A model generated the notes under the pieces. The model ran no database searches, was not told where the DNA came from, and worked only from the letters and a program-made list of their open reading frames with translations. A stretch of DNA of 64,000 nucleotides from CAZAYP01 sp964489425 [NCBI: uncultured Verrucomicrobiota bacterium] (GTDB lineage Bacteria > Verrucomicrobiota > Kiritimatiellia > RZYC01): NCBI GenBank assembly GCA_964489425.1, contig CAZAYP010000016.1:18772-82771 (forward strand), given 5' to 3'. Shown one piece after another: positions 17,636 to 27,139 of the stretch (the stretch's first letter is position 1; each line of letters opens with the position of its first letter). Position numbers and translations under genes: made by a program.

Positions 17636-18235
17636 ATGGGCCGGCTGATCCCATCTCCCCTGGTTCCGGATGGTGTTGCCGGCGGCGGCTCTGGCGTATG
17701 CGTGCAAGGCCGCCGGTTCACCCATACCGCCGCGACGTTCTGGCAACGCTTGTTCAACGAGGCCCGGCAGCTTTCCACCCAAGCCTTGGTCCTCGAACTC
17801 TCTGCGCCCGAGACATCCGCCATGGATCGTGAACTGCTGGACCCGGCTGCGGCCCTGAACCATTCCATTGCGCGCTGGGTGCATGCCGATGCCTCGGCGA
17901 TCATGGCCGATACCTTGGCGGAGTTGGAGTGGTCCGGGCCTCCGGCGCTGGTCCGGCTGGATGTCCGGCAGGCCGACCATGACCTTTATCAGGGCGCCTT
18001 GCCGGCAGACTGCGTGGATGCTGAAACCTGGCCCTATTTCGTGGCTTGGTTGCTGGAATGGTCCGGCCTGGCCGCCTGCCTCTGGTCGCAGGACCCGCTG
18101 CGCGGAACGGTGTCCTTGCGCGACGCCGACACCGGCGCGGCCGTGGAGGCCGCGTTCCATCTCACGTGGCCCCCCTTGGGAGATGGCCTGAGACAGATGG
18201 TGTTGACCCTCGCCGTGCCGGCAACCAGCACATAA
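17636..18235 (+). CDS. Uncharacterised protein
   Basis: A 199-residue protein of unknown family, 27 bases after the barrel gene. It has no signal peptide or membrane helix. It is leucine- and alanine-rich, with tryptophans in AETWPYFVAWLLEWSG and a C-terminal beta-like part (RGTVSLRDADTGAAVEAAFH). A longer frame exists on the opposite strand, but it shows no protein-like features and runs through the neighbouring gene ends. The start could be ATG 17636 or a later ATG at 17822. I do not recognise the family. Confidence 0.45.
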   Translation: MGRLIPSPLVPDGVAGGGSGVCVQGRRFTHTAATFWQRLFNEARQLSTQALVLELSAPETSAMDRELLDPAAALNHSIARWVHADASAIMADTLAELEWSGPPALVRLDVRQADHDLYQGALPADCVDAETWPYFVAWLLEWSGLAACLWSQDPLRGTVSLRDADTGAAVEAAFHLTWPPLGDGLRQMVLTLAVPATST

Positions 18236-18300
18236 ACAAACGGAATGTCCAAGGGTATGATGGACGCTGGGATCACGGTTATGGAATCACAGGGCAACCC

Positions 18301-21300
18301 ATGAACAGGACAACGGCGGGCTGGTGCCAGGCGGCGTGGCTGTGTGGGATGGCTGCCGTGGCGGTGGCCGTGTCTTCGGCTTGGGCCCAAGGCGGGCGCA
18401 GCGTGCCCGTCATGGTGACCGACGCTCCGGCATGGATTGATCTCGCGGGCAAAGCTGACGCGGCTCCGCGCATGGTGGCCCCGCAGGTCCTGAAAACAGC
18501 GTCCGGATTGCGTGTGACCGTGGCCGTGCCGGGGTTCATGGCCGGGGCGCGCCGGAACGCCATGGGCGCAACCTTTGCCGAGATCACCATTCCGGGCTGG
18601 AGCCCACGCATGTCCGAGGTTGGGGCACCGGCCGTGCCTTTTCGCAACGTGGTGCTGGAAATCCCGGCCGGCGTTGAGCCGACCGTCCGCCTGGCCTCGG
18701 CCGGCACCGTCACCGTGACCGGGCTGGACGTGTGGCCTGCGCAACCCCTGCCGCTGGACGTGGTCCCGTCACCGCCGCCGGCGTCGTTCCAGCAGCAAGC
18801 AGCCATCTATGCGCAGGATACCTTATATCCCGCCAGTCACCTCATTGGCTGGTCCACCGGGCGCCTGCGTAACCGGCGCCTCCTGGTTCTCGAGCTAGCC
18901 CCCCTGCTGGTCCGGCCTGCGCGGCGCGAGGGGGTCATGGCCACGCACCTCGAGATCGCGGTGGACCTGGCGCCGGCCGGCCGGCACGCCGCGGCCGCAG
19001 AATGGTTGGTCGAAGATGGTTTTTCCACAGGTACACCGTCCAAGTACATGATCCTGTTGGACGACCAGTACGCCACTAATGCGTTGCTGGCGGAGTTTGT
19101 GGAGTGGAAGCGGCGCAAGGGCTATGATGTGGCGCTGGTGCGGACGTCGGATATCCACCCGTCAGGTGCGCCGTCGTGCACCAACGTCGTGGATTACATG
19201 CAGGCCCTGCCGGCCGCGGAATATCCCGAGTACCTGCTGATCATCGGCCACCAGGACCCCGCAACCGGCGTGGCGGCCTGGCCCTTCACCACCACGTCCG
19301 GCGGCTACAGCGACCTGTACACCGCCTGCCGGGACAATGAGGATTTCTACCCGGACCTCTACTACGGCCGCCTGCCCGCCACCAACCATGCCAGCTTGGA
19401 CCTCATGCTCGACAAGGTAATGGCCATGGACCGCGCGCCGCCGGATGGCGGTCTGTTCCAGAAGGTGTGCATGGCCGGCATGATCCAGGACAGTGACCAC
19501 AACAACGTGGCCGACCGCCTGTTTTGCGAGACCATCGACGCCCTGGCCTGCTACTTCGAACAGGATGCCGGCGGCGTGGAGTACCAGTGCCGGCGCGCGT
19601 TGGTGAACCCCGACAACGTCATGTCCAACTGCGCCTGGAACAACGACTCCATCGTGTGGAACGCGGGCCAGGTGATCGGCGGGCGTGTGTTCCAGCACTT
19701 TGTGTCCAACGACGTGGCCGTGGCGCGCATCCTCGCCGAGGTCAACCAGGGCGTGATCCTGTTGCAGCACCGCGACCACGGCCAGGTGAACGGGTGGGGT
19801 TCGCCCGGGTTCAACAGCGCCCATGTCCGCGGCCTGACCAATGGCGTGAACCGGCCGCTGGTCCTGTCGCTGAACTGCCTGACCGGCGCGTACCACAAGG
19901 ACGACTGCTTCATGCGCGCCTGGCTGGAGCAACCCCATGGCGGCGCCTACGCCGTCCTGGCGGCCACCGATGAGAGTTACTCGTGGCGCAACGACTGGAT
20001 GACCTACGGCGTCTATGCCGCATTCCTGCCGGACTTCCTGGCCTGGCACAATGCCAGCCTGGACCCGGACTGGCCTAAAAACCTGCCTGTGCCCGGCGGC
20101 GCGTACGGGGTGGCAGGCAGCGCCCCGCGGCTTGGTTCCATGCTGAACTTCGGCAAGATGTACATGGGCGAAAATTATGGCTATGACCTGTCCACTTTTC
20201 TCCTGTTCCATGTGTTCGGCGACCCGGAAACCTTTGTGCAACTGCTTGCGCCGGCCACCCTCGCCGTGGCGCACCCCGCGACCGTGGGCCCGGGCGCGGC
20301 CACCATCACGGTCGCGGCCGGCGTCAGCAACGCGCAGGTCTGCCTGCACAGCGGACCGCTGGGAGTGCACGCAATTGCCAGCACCGGCGCGGACGGAATG
20401 GCGGCGCTGGCCATGTCCCCGGCGGCGACCGGCGTTGTGCATGTGACCGTCACCCGCCAGGGCTGCCGGCCCTACGCGGGCGTGATCGCGGTCCGCAACG
20501 CGGACCTGGTTGTGGCCCCGGCCACGGATTTCAGCACCGCGTGCCGGGAAAGCCGGCCACCGCCGTACCCGGCAGCCGGGTACATGGTGTCCAACCCATC
20601 GCCCGGCGCCGTGACCTGGACCTGCCGGCAGGATGCGGTGTGGCTGGACGTGACGCCTGCGGGCGGCGAACTAACGGCGGGTGGGATTGCCGCCGTGAGC
20701 CTGGCGGTCAATGGCCAGGCCGTCGCCCTGCCTGCGGGAACGTATACCACCCGTGTAGCCTGGACCGTGGCGGGTGGCCTGGTGGCTGCGGCGCGCGTGG
20801 CCCGCCTGGAGGTGGTCGCGGCGTACTCGAACTTGCTGCGCAATCCCAGCTTTGAAATTGCGGGGTCCTCGGATTCCAACGCCTGGCATTGGGAACCCGG
20901 CGCGCCGGATACGCGCGGCGGCGCGTGGGGCACGGCCCGGCGCGTGAACTGGCGGCATCATCCTTCCGGCGCGGGATCGTGGTGCGCCGCCATTCGCGGC
21001 GCGGAGGCTGGTGCAACGTCGGGCGGCTGGTGGCAGCAGGATTATGGCGTGGTGCCGGGTGAGCGGTACCGCCTGTCGGGTTGGTTCTGGGCCGGCGAAG
21101 GTGGTACGCCTTGGACCGCCGCCGTGCAGGCGCTGAAGCTGGTGTTCGCAGCTGAGGCGGGCGGGGTGACCACGGAGGTGGCTTGGATTGAGGAACCGCT
21201 CACGGATCTCGGCGCGGCATGGCAGTACCGCAGCCTGGAGGCTGTGGCGCCGTCCAACGCCAACGCCGCGGTGGTTAGCGTGTACGCTGCCGGCGTGGGT

Positions 21301-22779
21301 CCCACCGGGGCGCTGCAGTTTGACCAGCTTGCATTCGATTTGATGGCCGCAACCACCGGAACCTGTCACGTAGCTGCCGCGGGCTCCCATGCTGCGCCAT
21401 TTGCCAGCTGGGCCACGGCGGCCACCAACATCCCGGCCGCGCTGGCTTGGGCCGCGGATGAAATGACGGTGCGGGTTGCATCCGGCACGTACTTGCTTGA
21501 TGAACCCCTGGTCATGAACCGTAACGTGCGCTTGCAGGCAGAGGCTGGTGCGGGCTCCGCGATCCTCGACGGCCAGGGGGCGACGCGTTGCCTGTACCTG
21601 GCCCACACCGGCGCGGTGGTGGACGGGTTCACCATCCGCGGGGGCCTGGCGCAGGGCGCATGGCCGGATGACGCCGGCGGCGGCGTGCTGGATTGGTGTG
21701 GCGGAGCCCTCGTGAACTGCGAGATATTGGGCAACCATGCCGCGGGCCCGGGCGGGGGTGTCTACTTCTACAGGCCCGGGTGGCTGACTGACTGCATCGT
21801 GGCCAGCAACACCGCGGATGGCGGCGCAGGGGGCGTGCAATCCACCAACGGCGCGCCAGTATTCGATCATTGCATCATCCGGGACAACACCGGAACGCAG
21901 GCCGGCGGCGTGGCGGTCGCGGGCCATGCGGGTCCAGCCGGCAGCCTGGAAAACTGCCTGGTGACAGGCAATCAAGGCGGTCTGGCTGGCGCCTTGCATG
22001 CGGACGGCGGCGCGGCGTCCCCGAGCCTGCGCCATTGCACCGTGGCAGGCAACCGGGCGGCCGATCCTGCGGGTGGCGCGATCCGCGCGGCACATGGCGC
22101 TGCGCCCGTGCTGGAAAACTGCATCGCGTGGAGCAATGTCCCGGCCGCGCTCGCTGGTGCCGGCATCCAGGCCACGTATAGTTGCATCGAAGGCGGATGG
22201 GCGGGGGCGGGGAACGTGTCAGCTAACCCGGCACTGGTCCCCGGCTCCCACGCCCTGGGTGCGGGGTCACCGGCCATCGACGCCGGGTTGACTTCAGGCG
22301 CGGCGGGCGCGGACTTGGTGGGTGTGCCACGGCCGTTGGACGGCGACAACAACGGCGCCGCCGCCGTGGACATGGGCGCTTTTGAGTTCGTGCATCCTGC
22401 GGCAGATACCGACCAGGACGGCATCCCCGACAGCTGGGAAGTTACCCGGCGGCTGGACCCTTGCCACCATGATGCGGAGTTGGACGCTGACGAGGACCAT
22501 CAATCCAATTTCGAGGAATATATCGCCCTGACCGATCCGCGGGATGCCGCCGATTTCTTCCATTGCCTGATTCGCTGCCCGGCGCTGCTGGTTTCCGTGG
22601 TTGAGTGGCAGGCGCTGACCAACCGTGCGTACCGGGTTTGGGTGGCCACCAACCTGTTGGCCGGTTGGGATCTGGCTCTGCCGGCTACCACCCCCGTCGC
22701 AAGCGGCCTCATGGCCTATACCAACCAAGCAGAATCGGTCATCCTCTACTATCGCGTCCAGGCCTTGCTGGAGCCGTAG
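18301..22779 (+). CDS. Giant secreted C25 (gingipain)-like cysteine peptidase with beta-helix region
   Basis: A 1492-residue exported protein. Signal peptide about residues 1-30 (ends SSAWAQ), a propeptide-like beta region to about 230, then a caspase/gingipain-like catalytic domain starting YMILLDDQYATNALLAEFVE. Candidate catalytic residues are His493 in HRDHGQVNGWG (H490 is next to it) and Cys526 in LSLNCLTGAY. A beta-sandwich follows, then a region that reads like a carbohydrate-binding jelly roll (NLLRNPSFEIAGSSDSNAW). A parallel beta-helix with 'choice-of-anchor' style ending (AIDAGL, VDMGAFEF) comes next, then DTDQDGIPDSWEV, a calcium-binding type linker. Probable cell-surface or secreted protease. 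No sortase or PEP-CTERM tail is seen. Family C25 fits the H/C spacing; related C-terminal architecture is common in PVC bacteria. Confidence 0.75.
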   Translation: MNRTTAGWCQAAWLCGMAAVAVAVSSAWAQGGRSVPVMVTDAPAWIDLAGKADAAPRMVAPQVLKTASGLRVTVAVPGFMAGARRNAMGATFAEITIPGWSPRMSEVGAPAVPFRNVVLEIPAGVEPTVRLASAGTVTVTGLDVWPAQPLPLDVVPSPPPASFQQQAAIYAQDTLYPASHLIGWSTGRLRNRRLLVLELAPLLVRPARREGVMATHLEIAVDLAPAGRHAAAAEWLVEDGFSTGTPSKYMILLDDQYATNALLAEFVEWKRRKGYDVALVRTSDIHPSGAPSCTNVVDYMQALPAAEYPEYLLIIGHQDPATGVAAWPFTTTSGGYSDLYTACRDNEDFYPDLYYGRLPATNHASLDLMLDKVMAMDRAPPDGGLFQKVCMAGMIQDSDHNNVADRLFCETIDALACYFEQDAGGVEYQCRRALVNPDNVMSNCAWNNDSIVWNAGQVIGGRVFQHFVSNDVAVARILAEVNQGVILLQHRDHGQVNGWGSPGFNSAHVRGLTNGVNRPLVLSLNCLTGAYHKDDCFMRAWLEQPHGGAYAVLAATDESYSWRNDWMTYGVYAAFLPDFLAWHNASLDPDWPKNLPVPGGAYGVAGSAPRLGSMLNFGKMYMGENYGYDLSTFLLFHVFGDPETFVQLLAPATLAVAHPATVGPGAATITVAAGVSNAQVCLHSGPLGVHAIASTGADGMAALAMSPAATGVVHVTVTRQGCRPYAGVIAVRNADLVVAPATDFSTACRESRPPPYPAAGYMVSNPSPGAVTWTCRQDAVWLDVTPAGGELTAGGIAAVSLAVNGQAVALPAGTYTTRVAWTVAGGLVAAARVARLEVVAAYSNLLRNPSFEIAGSSDSNAWHWEPGAPDTRGGAWGTARRVNWRHHPSGAGSWCAAIRGAEAGATSGGWWQQDYGVVPGERYRLSGWFWAGEGGTPWTAAVQALKLVFAAEAGGVTTEVAWIEEPLTDLGAAWQYRSLEAVAPSNANAAVVSVYAAGVGPTGALQFDQLAFDLMAATTGTCHVAAAGSHAAPFASWATAATNIPAALAWAADEMTVRVASGTYLLDEPLVMNRNVRLQAEAGAGSAILDGQGATRCLYLAHTGAVVDGFTIRGGLAQGAWPDDAGGGVLDWCGGALVNCEILGNHAAGPGGGVYFYRPGWLTDCIVASNTADGGAGGVQSTNGAPVFDHCIIRDNTGTQAGGVAVAGHAGPAGSLENCLVTGNQGGLAGALHADGGAASPSLRHCTVAGNRAADPAGGAIRAAHGAAPVLENCIAWSNVPAALAGAGIQATYSCIEGGWAGAGNVSANPALVPGSHALGAGSPAIDAGLTSGAAGADLVGVPRPLDGDNNGAAAVDMGAFEFVHPAADTDQDGIPDSWEVTRRLDPCHHDAELDADEDHQSNFEEYIALTDPRDAADFFHCLIRCPALLVSVVEWQALTNRAYRVWVATNLLAGWDLALPATTPVASGLMAYTNQAESVILYYRVQALLEP

Positions 22780-22830
22780 CTCAAGATCGCGAAGTCCGTA
22801 TTTGGCAAAACCGGATAACCCGCCGCGCGG

Positions 22831-23541
22831 TCAGGCCGGGCGGTAGAGCAGGGGAATGCCTTCGGCGGCATCTTGCCACACCACCTGGTTGGTGGACACC
22901 CGGCCAAAATGCTCAAAACAGACGCCCAGCAGGTGGATCTCCCAGTGGGTCTGGGCCAAAAACCGCCGGCAGAAATCGCGCTCGGTGTCTGGCCCGGAGG
23001 CGTCCTCCAGGTAGTAGCCGAACTCTTCGTGGAACCGGCGCGGCTTGAGATGGGGATTGTTGCTGTAGACGTTGAAGTTGCCCGACAGGCGCAGGCTGCG
23101 CACCGGACCCAGATCGGTCGGTGTTTCTACCAGGCGGGTTTCGGTATCCATGTTGAACGCCCGCAGCTTGAACAGGCGTACCGCCGCCAGGTTGGGCCGC
23201 GCCGCCAGCAGCGCCAGCGAAGCTTGGACAAACATGGCATCGCGCGCCAGGGCCCAGTCGTCCTCGAGGTGCAGCAGGTACTGCCCGCGCGCCGCCCGGA
23301 TCCCGGCATTGAAGCTGGCGCCCGGCCCGCGGTGCGGCAGTTGCAGCAGCCGGTCTACGCCGTGGCGCGCTGCCACCAGCGGCAGCATGGACTGGTGCGG
23401 ATCCTGGCTGCCGTCGTCGCAAATGATGATCTCCATCTGCGCGCGGGGAAAGGAGCACGTCGCCAGGAACCGCGCCAGGGCGTGGTCCAAATACCCGGTG
23501 CGGTTGTAGCTGAAAAAGATGACGCTAAGTGTCGGTTCCAC
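22831..23541 (-). CDS. Family 2 glycosyltransferase
   Basis: A 236-residue GT2 enzyme beginning TLSVIFFSYNRTGYLDHALA, with IIICDDGSQDPHQ as the nucleotide-binding aspartates, GPGASFNAGIRAARG as the substrate loop, and LLHLEDDWALARD as the D-x-D-like metal site (E-D-D). It is soluble and short, so probably a single catalytic domain. It shares strand with the PLP enzyme gene 18 bases upstream, but no functional link is clear. The sugar is unknown. Confidence 0.85.
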   Translation of the reverse strand: MEPTLSVIFFSYNRTGYLDHALARFLATCSFPRAQMEIIICDDGSQDPHQSMLPLVAARHGVDRLLQLPHRGPGASFNAGIRAARGQYLLHLEDDWALARDAMFVQASLALLAARPNLAAVRLFKLRAFNMDTETRLVETPTDLGPVRSLRLSGNFNVYSNNPHLKPRRFHEEFGYYLEDASGPDTERDFCRRFLAQTHWEIHLLGVCFEHFGRVSTNQVVWQDAAEGIPLLYRPA

Positions 23542-23559
23542 CAGCGCGATCCGGGGCGC

Positions 23560-25056
23560 CTAGGCCCCTGTGGCCATTCTTTTCAGCACGCCCGTGGCGG
23601 CGTTGAACTCATCGATCAGCTTGTCCCACTCGGCGACCTGTTGCGGGGCAAAGAGCTCGGTCCAGAAATCATCATCCCAGAGCGCGCGCAGTTCTTCCAC
23701 GCTTTTGCCCTGCTGCTCCACCCAGGTGAAGTACTTGAACTGGTGCAGGGCCTTGCGGTCAAAGTAGGTCAGTTCGCGAATGTTGTCCGTTGAAATACCC
23801 TGCAAGTACCGCGCAAAATGGACCTCCGCGTTTTCGCGCTGGTAGGCGCCTTCCGCCTCGCGCAGTTCCCGGATGCGCGAGTTGTACATGCCGGCCGAGT
23901 CGGTGAGCGGGAGGAAGATGACGTGGCGGTGATCCATGTCATACATCTTGGCGGTCTTGATGGCCGCCACCAGGTTGCAGATCGAGGAGATGCCGAGGGT
24001 CGGCAGCTGCTCCACCACGGCCACATTCACGCCGCGCCGGACCAGGGCGTCCTGGCCGGGTTTTTCGTTGAACAGGCGCAGCAGCTGCATGGTTTGCTCG
24101 TCGTCGATGGCCGCGACCACGTCCGTGTTGCGGACGTTGTGAATCCATGGCACGTGCTTGTCGCCGATGCCTTCGATGCGATGGGCGCCAAACCCGAACT
24201 GGTAGAGCGTGGGGCACTGCAGCGCCTCGGTGGCCACGATGCGGACTTGCGGGTGGCGCGTGCGCAGGAAGTCGCCGGCGGCGATGGTGCCGGCCGACCC
24301 CGTGGCGCTGACATAGCCGGCCAGCCGCGAGTTGGGCGTGTGGAAGTGGTGCTCGTAGATTTCGTCAATGACCGACCCGGTCATCTGGTAATGCCAGATG
24401 GCATTGCTGAACTCCTCGAATTGGTTAAAGATGACGATCTTGTCGCCGCGCTCGCGGCGCAGCTCCCAGCACTTGTCGTAGATTTCCTTGACGTTGGATT
24501 CGCATCCCGGGGTGGCGATGATTTCGTCCGTGCCGATCTCGCGCAGCCAGTCGAACCGTTCGCGGCTCATGCCTTCGGGCAGGATGGCGATGGCGGGGCA
24601 AGCGAGCAGGGCGCAGTCGTAGGCCCCGCCGCGGCAGTAGTTGCCCGTGGATGGCCACACGGCCTTCTGGCAGGTGGGGTCGTAGTTGCCGGACACCAGG
24701 CGCGGTACCAGGCAGCCGTAGGCCGCCCCCACCTTGTGGGCGCCGGTGGGGAACCATTTGCCCATCACGCCCACGATCCGGGCATCCACGCCCGTGAGCG
24801 CGCTGGGGAACTCCACCCAGTTGCCCTGGTTGTAACCGCCGCCCTTTTCCTTGGGCTCGTTTTTCCACGTGATCCGGAACAGGTTCAGCGGGTTGATGTC
24901 CCAGAGCCCGATGCTTTTGAGCTTGGCCGCGATCACCTTGGGCACCAACTGGGGATTCTTCTGCTGGGCAAAGGTGGGCAGGATGATGTTGCGCGCCCGC
25001 GCGCGCTCGATACTCCGGGCCAGGATATCCTTGCGAATTGTTCCGATGATTTTCAT
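23560..25056 (-). CDS. Fold-type II PLP-dependent enzyme (cysteine/tryptophan-synthase superfamily)
   Basis: A 498-residue protein with GAHKVGAAYG near residue 105; Lys108 is the expected Schiff-base lysine, as in the GAHK motif of tryptophan synthase beta. PSTGNYCRGGAYDCAL is the phosphate-side substrate loop, and ATGSAGTIAAGDFL is the glycine-rich PLP phosphate loop. The protein is longer than cysteine synthase (about 310) and has a C-terminal region of about 100 residues that I cannot assign. The reaction is unknown: a beta-replacement or elimination on an amino acid is the family chemistry. It has its own promoter and a strong AAGAGGAG site. Confidence 0.7.
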   Translation of the reverse strand: MKIIGTIRKDILARSIERARARNIILPTFAQQKNPQLVPKVIAAKLKSIGLWDINPLNLFRITWKNEPKEKGGGYNQGNWVEFPSALTGVDARIVGVMGKWFPTGAHKVGAAYGCLVPRLVSGNYDPTCQKAVWPSTGNYCRGGAYDCALLACPAIAILPEGMSRERFDWLREIGTDEIIATPGCESNVKEIYDKCWELRRERGDKIVIFNQFEEFSNAIWHYQMTGSVIDEIYEHHFHTPNSRLAGYVSATGSAGTIAAGDFLRTRHPQVRIVATEALQCPTLYQFGFGAHRIEGIGDKHVPWIHNVRNTDVVAAIDDEQTMQLLRLFNEKPGQDALVRRGVNVAVVEQLPTLGISSICNLVAAIKTAKMYDMDHRHVIFLPLTDSAGMYNSRIRELREAEGAYQRENAEVHFARYLQGISTDNIRELTYFDRKALHQFKYFTWVEQQGKSVEELRALWDDDFWTELFAPQQVAEWDKLIDEFNAATGVLKRMATGA

Positions 25057-25107
25057 GTGGCTCCTCTTGGTTGCAGCCGTCTTATAACGATTTCACATAC
25101 GGCCCTA

Positions 25108-25136
25108 TTGTTATGACGCCCGGCAGGCTTTGTCAA
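25108..25136 (-). promoter_or_regulatory. Promoter of the PLP enzyme gene
   Basis: Read on the minus strand: TTGACA (25136-25131), a 17-bp spacer, then TAACAA (25113-25108). A ribosome site AAGAGGAG (25068-25061) stands four bases before the ATG. This is one of the best promoter matches in the window. Confidence 0.6.
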
Positions 25137-25157
25137 TAACACGCGCCATCTCGGCGG

Positions 25158-27086
25158 TCATTCCGCCGCCGGTGGCGGCCTGGGGAACACCGCGAGGCGT
25201 AGGTGGGTGGCGCCGTACGGCACGAGGGTAATGGTTTCCGCGCGGGCCGCGGTGCGGGCCTGGCCGGGCAGATGCGGCGTGACCCGGCGCTCCTTGTAAT
25301 TGTCCAACGTCCACCCCAACACGCGATGCGCCGGGACCCGGATGCGCAGCGGGGTGGTGGCGGCCTCCCAGGGATTTTCCGGCATGGGGCGGCGCATGAC
25401 GCGGGCCCGGGCGCGCACTTCGTCCGGGGCCAGGGCGTACTGCCAGGGGCCGGCCGGCTCCATGTCCCAGGCAGGAAACTTTGCGCCATCCGCGGCCGGG
25501 TTGGCCAGGGCCGTGCGCCGTTCCGGGACCGGCAACGCATACAGGAGCGGCCCGCGCTCAACCACCACCCCGTTGGTGGGCCAGCGTTTCAGCCCCAGTT
25601 CCATGGGCAGGTCCAGGGTCAGCAGGTCGCCGTCGTGGAATTCACGGTCCAGGCGCACAAACGTTCCGGGTTTCAGCCTGGCTGCGGCGGGCTCCCCGTT
25701 GATCCGGAGCGCCGGCGCCTTGCACCAGCCGGGAATGCGCAGATACAGCGGGAACCGCGCCGCGCCATCCGCCTGCACCGCGAACTCGATCCGCTCGCCG
25801 AACGGGTAATCCGTTGTTTCGGTGATCCGCACGCTGCGCGCCGGGTTGCCCGCGGCCAGCCTGAATTCGCTGGGCCCGTACAGCGCGGCCACCGCACCGC
25901 CATCCGCGCTTTGCAGCCACATGCGCGCAACGTAGTTGGGCATGGCGCGGTGGATGTTGCCGGAGCAGCACTCCACATCGTGTCCCGGCCGGTACGCCAT
26001 GCGGCCGCCCCAGAAATTGTTGTGGCTGGAGTTGGTCGTGCAGCGCACCTGGTTGGGGCTGGAAAAATACTGCAACGCCTGGAAATCCTTGGTGACGGCG
26101 CCGGGCAGAGCATTGAATACGGCGCGATCGATCTTGTCCGCCCAGCGGGCTTCGCCCGTGGCCAGCAGCAGATAGCCGGCGTTCCAGGTATAATCGGTGA
26201 TATTGCAGGTCTCGTGGCTTTCGCGCGCGGCGCGTCCGCCAAGGTTTTCATGACTGCTGGGCACGCCGTCCGCCAGCATGTGGTGGCGGTCGAACTTGCG
26301 GTGGGCGCTGCGCGCGGCGGCCAGGAACTGGGTGTCGCCCGTGTAGCGGTAGAGGATCGCGGGCAGCTTGCTCTTCTCCATGGCCGACACGCCGTGCTCC
26401 CGGAACCGGTTGGTGGACAGCAGCGCCGGCAGATGAGCGCGCTCGTTCTCATCCTGGTTGAAGCGATCGTAGGACCGCAGCGCCAGGCGCAGCAGCGCCG
26501 GGTCCCCGGTCTGCGCATAGGCCCAGCACATTTCCTCGACATTGCACACGGCCCGGCCATGGCTGAACTTGGACGGGTGCGCCAGGTAATGGCGTTGCAA
26601 CGCGGCCGGGATGCGCGGGTCGCCGGTGGCCGAGTACTCGGCCATGAGCGCGCGAAAGAAGACCGCATGAATCCAGGGGTTCAAGTCTGCGCCGGGGCCG
26701 AGGTAGCCGGACGCATCGCAGGGGTGGGCCAGCACGTAGTCGATGTTGGCCTGCACGCGGGCCACCAGGGCTGTGTCGCCCAGCAGGTACCCGCAGCGGA
26801 TGGCGCCGTCCAGGTAATACCCGGTCTGCTCGTAGGGCCACCAATCGATCTTGTGGTGCCCGTCGGGCGTCGCGATTTGCCCCTGCCACATGCAAGTATT
26901 GTAAGGATAGCCCATGACGTCCGGGTGCCCGGTCAGCCCGTCGCGCTGATACTCCAGCCAGGTCCGCAGCCAGCCGGCCGGGCGGATCGCGGTGAGTGGC
27001 GCCTCGCGAAACACGGCGTGGTCCACGACCCCGGTGGTCGCGCCCGCGGCGGGCAGCGCGCCCAGCAGGCACAGTTCCAGGATCAT
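25158..27086 (-). CDS. Glycoside hydrolase family 127 (beta-L-arabinofuranosidase-like)
   Basis: A 642-residue protein starting at the ATG complementary to 27084-27086 (MILELCLLGALPAAGA, a short signal-like start); the frame extends upstream into the M64 gene. It shows GH127 features: an alpha/alpha-barrel with PYNTCMWQGQIAT and the zinc-thiolate site E292-x-C294 (SHETCNITDY) and C373-C374 (ECCSGNIHR). In the B. longum enzyme the equivalent Glu and three Cys hold zinc, and one Cys is the nucleophile. Likely removes arabinofuranose or a similar sugar from plant-type glycans or glycoproteins. It is the last gene of the minus-strand hydrolase run. Confidence 0.85.
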   Translation of the reverse strand: MILELCLLGALPAAGATTGVVDHAVFREAPLTAIRPAGWLRTWLEYQRDGLTGHPDVMGYPYNTCMWQGQIATPDGHHKIDWWPYEQTGYYLDGAIRCGYLLGDTALVARVQANIDYVLAHPCDASGYLGPGADLNPWIHAVFFRALMAEYSATGDPRIPAALQRHYLAHPSKFSHGRAVCNVEEMCWAYAQTGDPALLRLALRSYDRFNQDENERAHLPALLSTNRFREHGVSAMEKSKLPAILYRYTGDTQFLAAARSAHRKFDRHHMLADGVPSSHENLGGRAARESHETCNITDYTWNAGYLLLATGEARWADKIDRAVFNALPGAVTKDFQALQYFSSPNQVRCTTNSSHNNFWGGRMAYRPGHDVECCSGNIHRAMPNYVARMWLQSADGGAVAALYGPSEFRLAAGNPARSVRITETTDYPFGERIEFAVQADGAARFPLYLRIPGWCKAPALRINGEPAAARLKPGTFVRLDREFHDGDLLTLDLPMELGLKRWPTNGVVVERGPLLYALPVPERRTALANPAADGAKFPAWDMEPAGPWQYALAPDEVRARARVMRRPMPENPWEAATTPLRIRVPAHRVLGWTLDNYKERRVTPHLPGQARTAARAETITLVPYGATHLRLAVFPRPPPAAE

Positions 27087-27139
27087 GCCGCCCTTGCGCT
27101 GGGGCCGCTGGCGCGGGGGGCTGCGGTTCGGGCGCGCTT

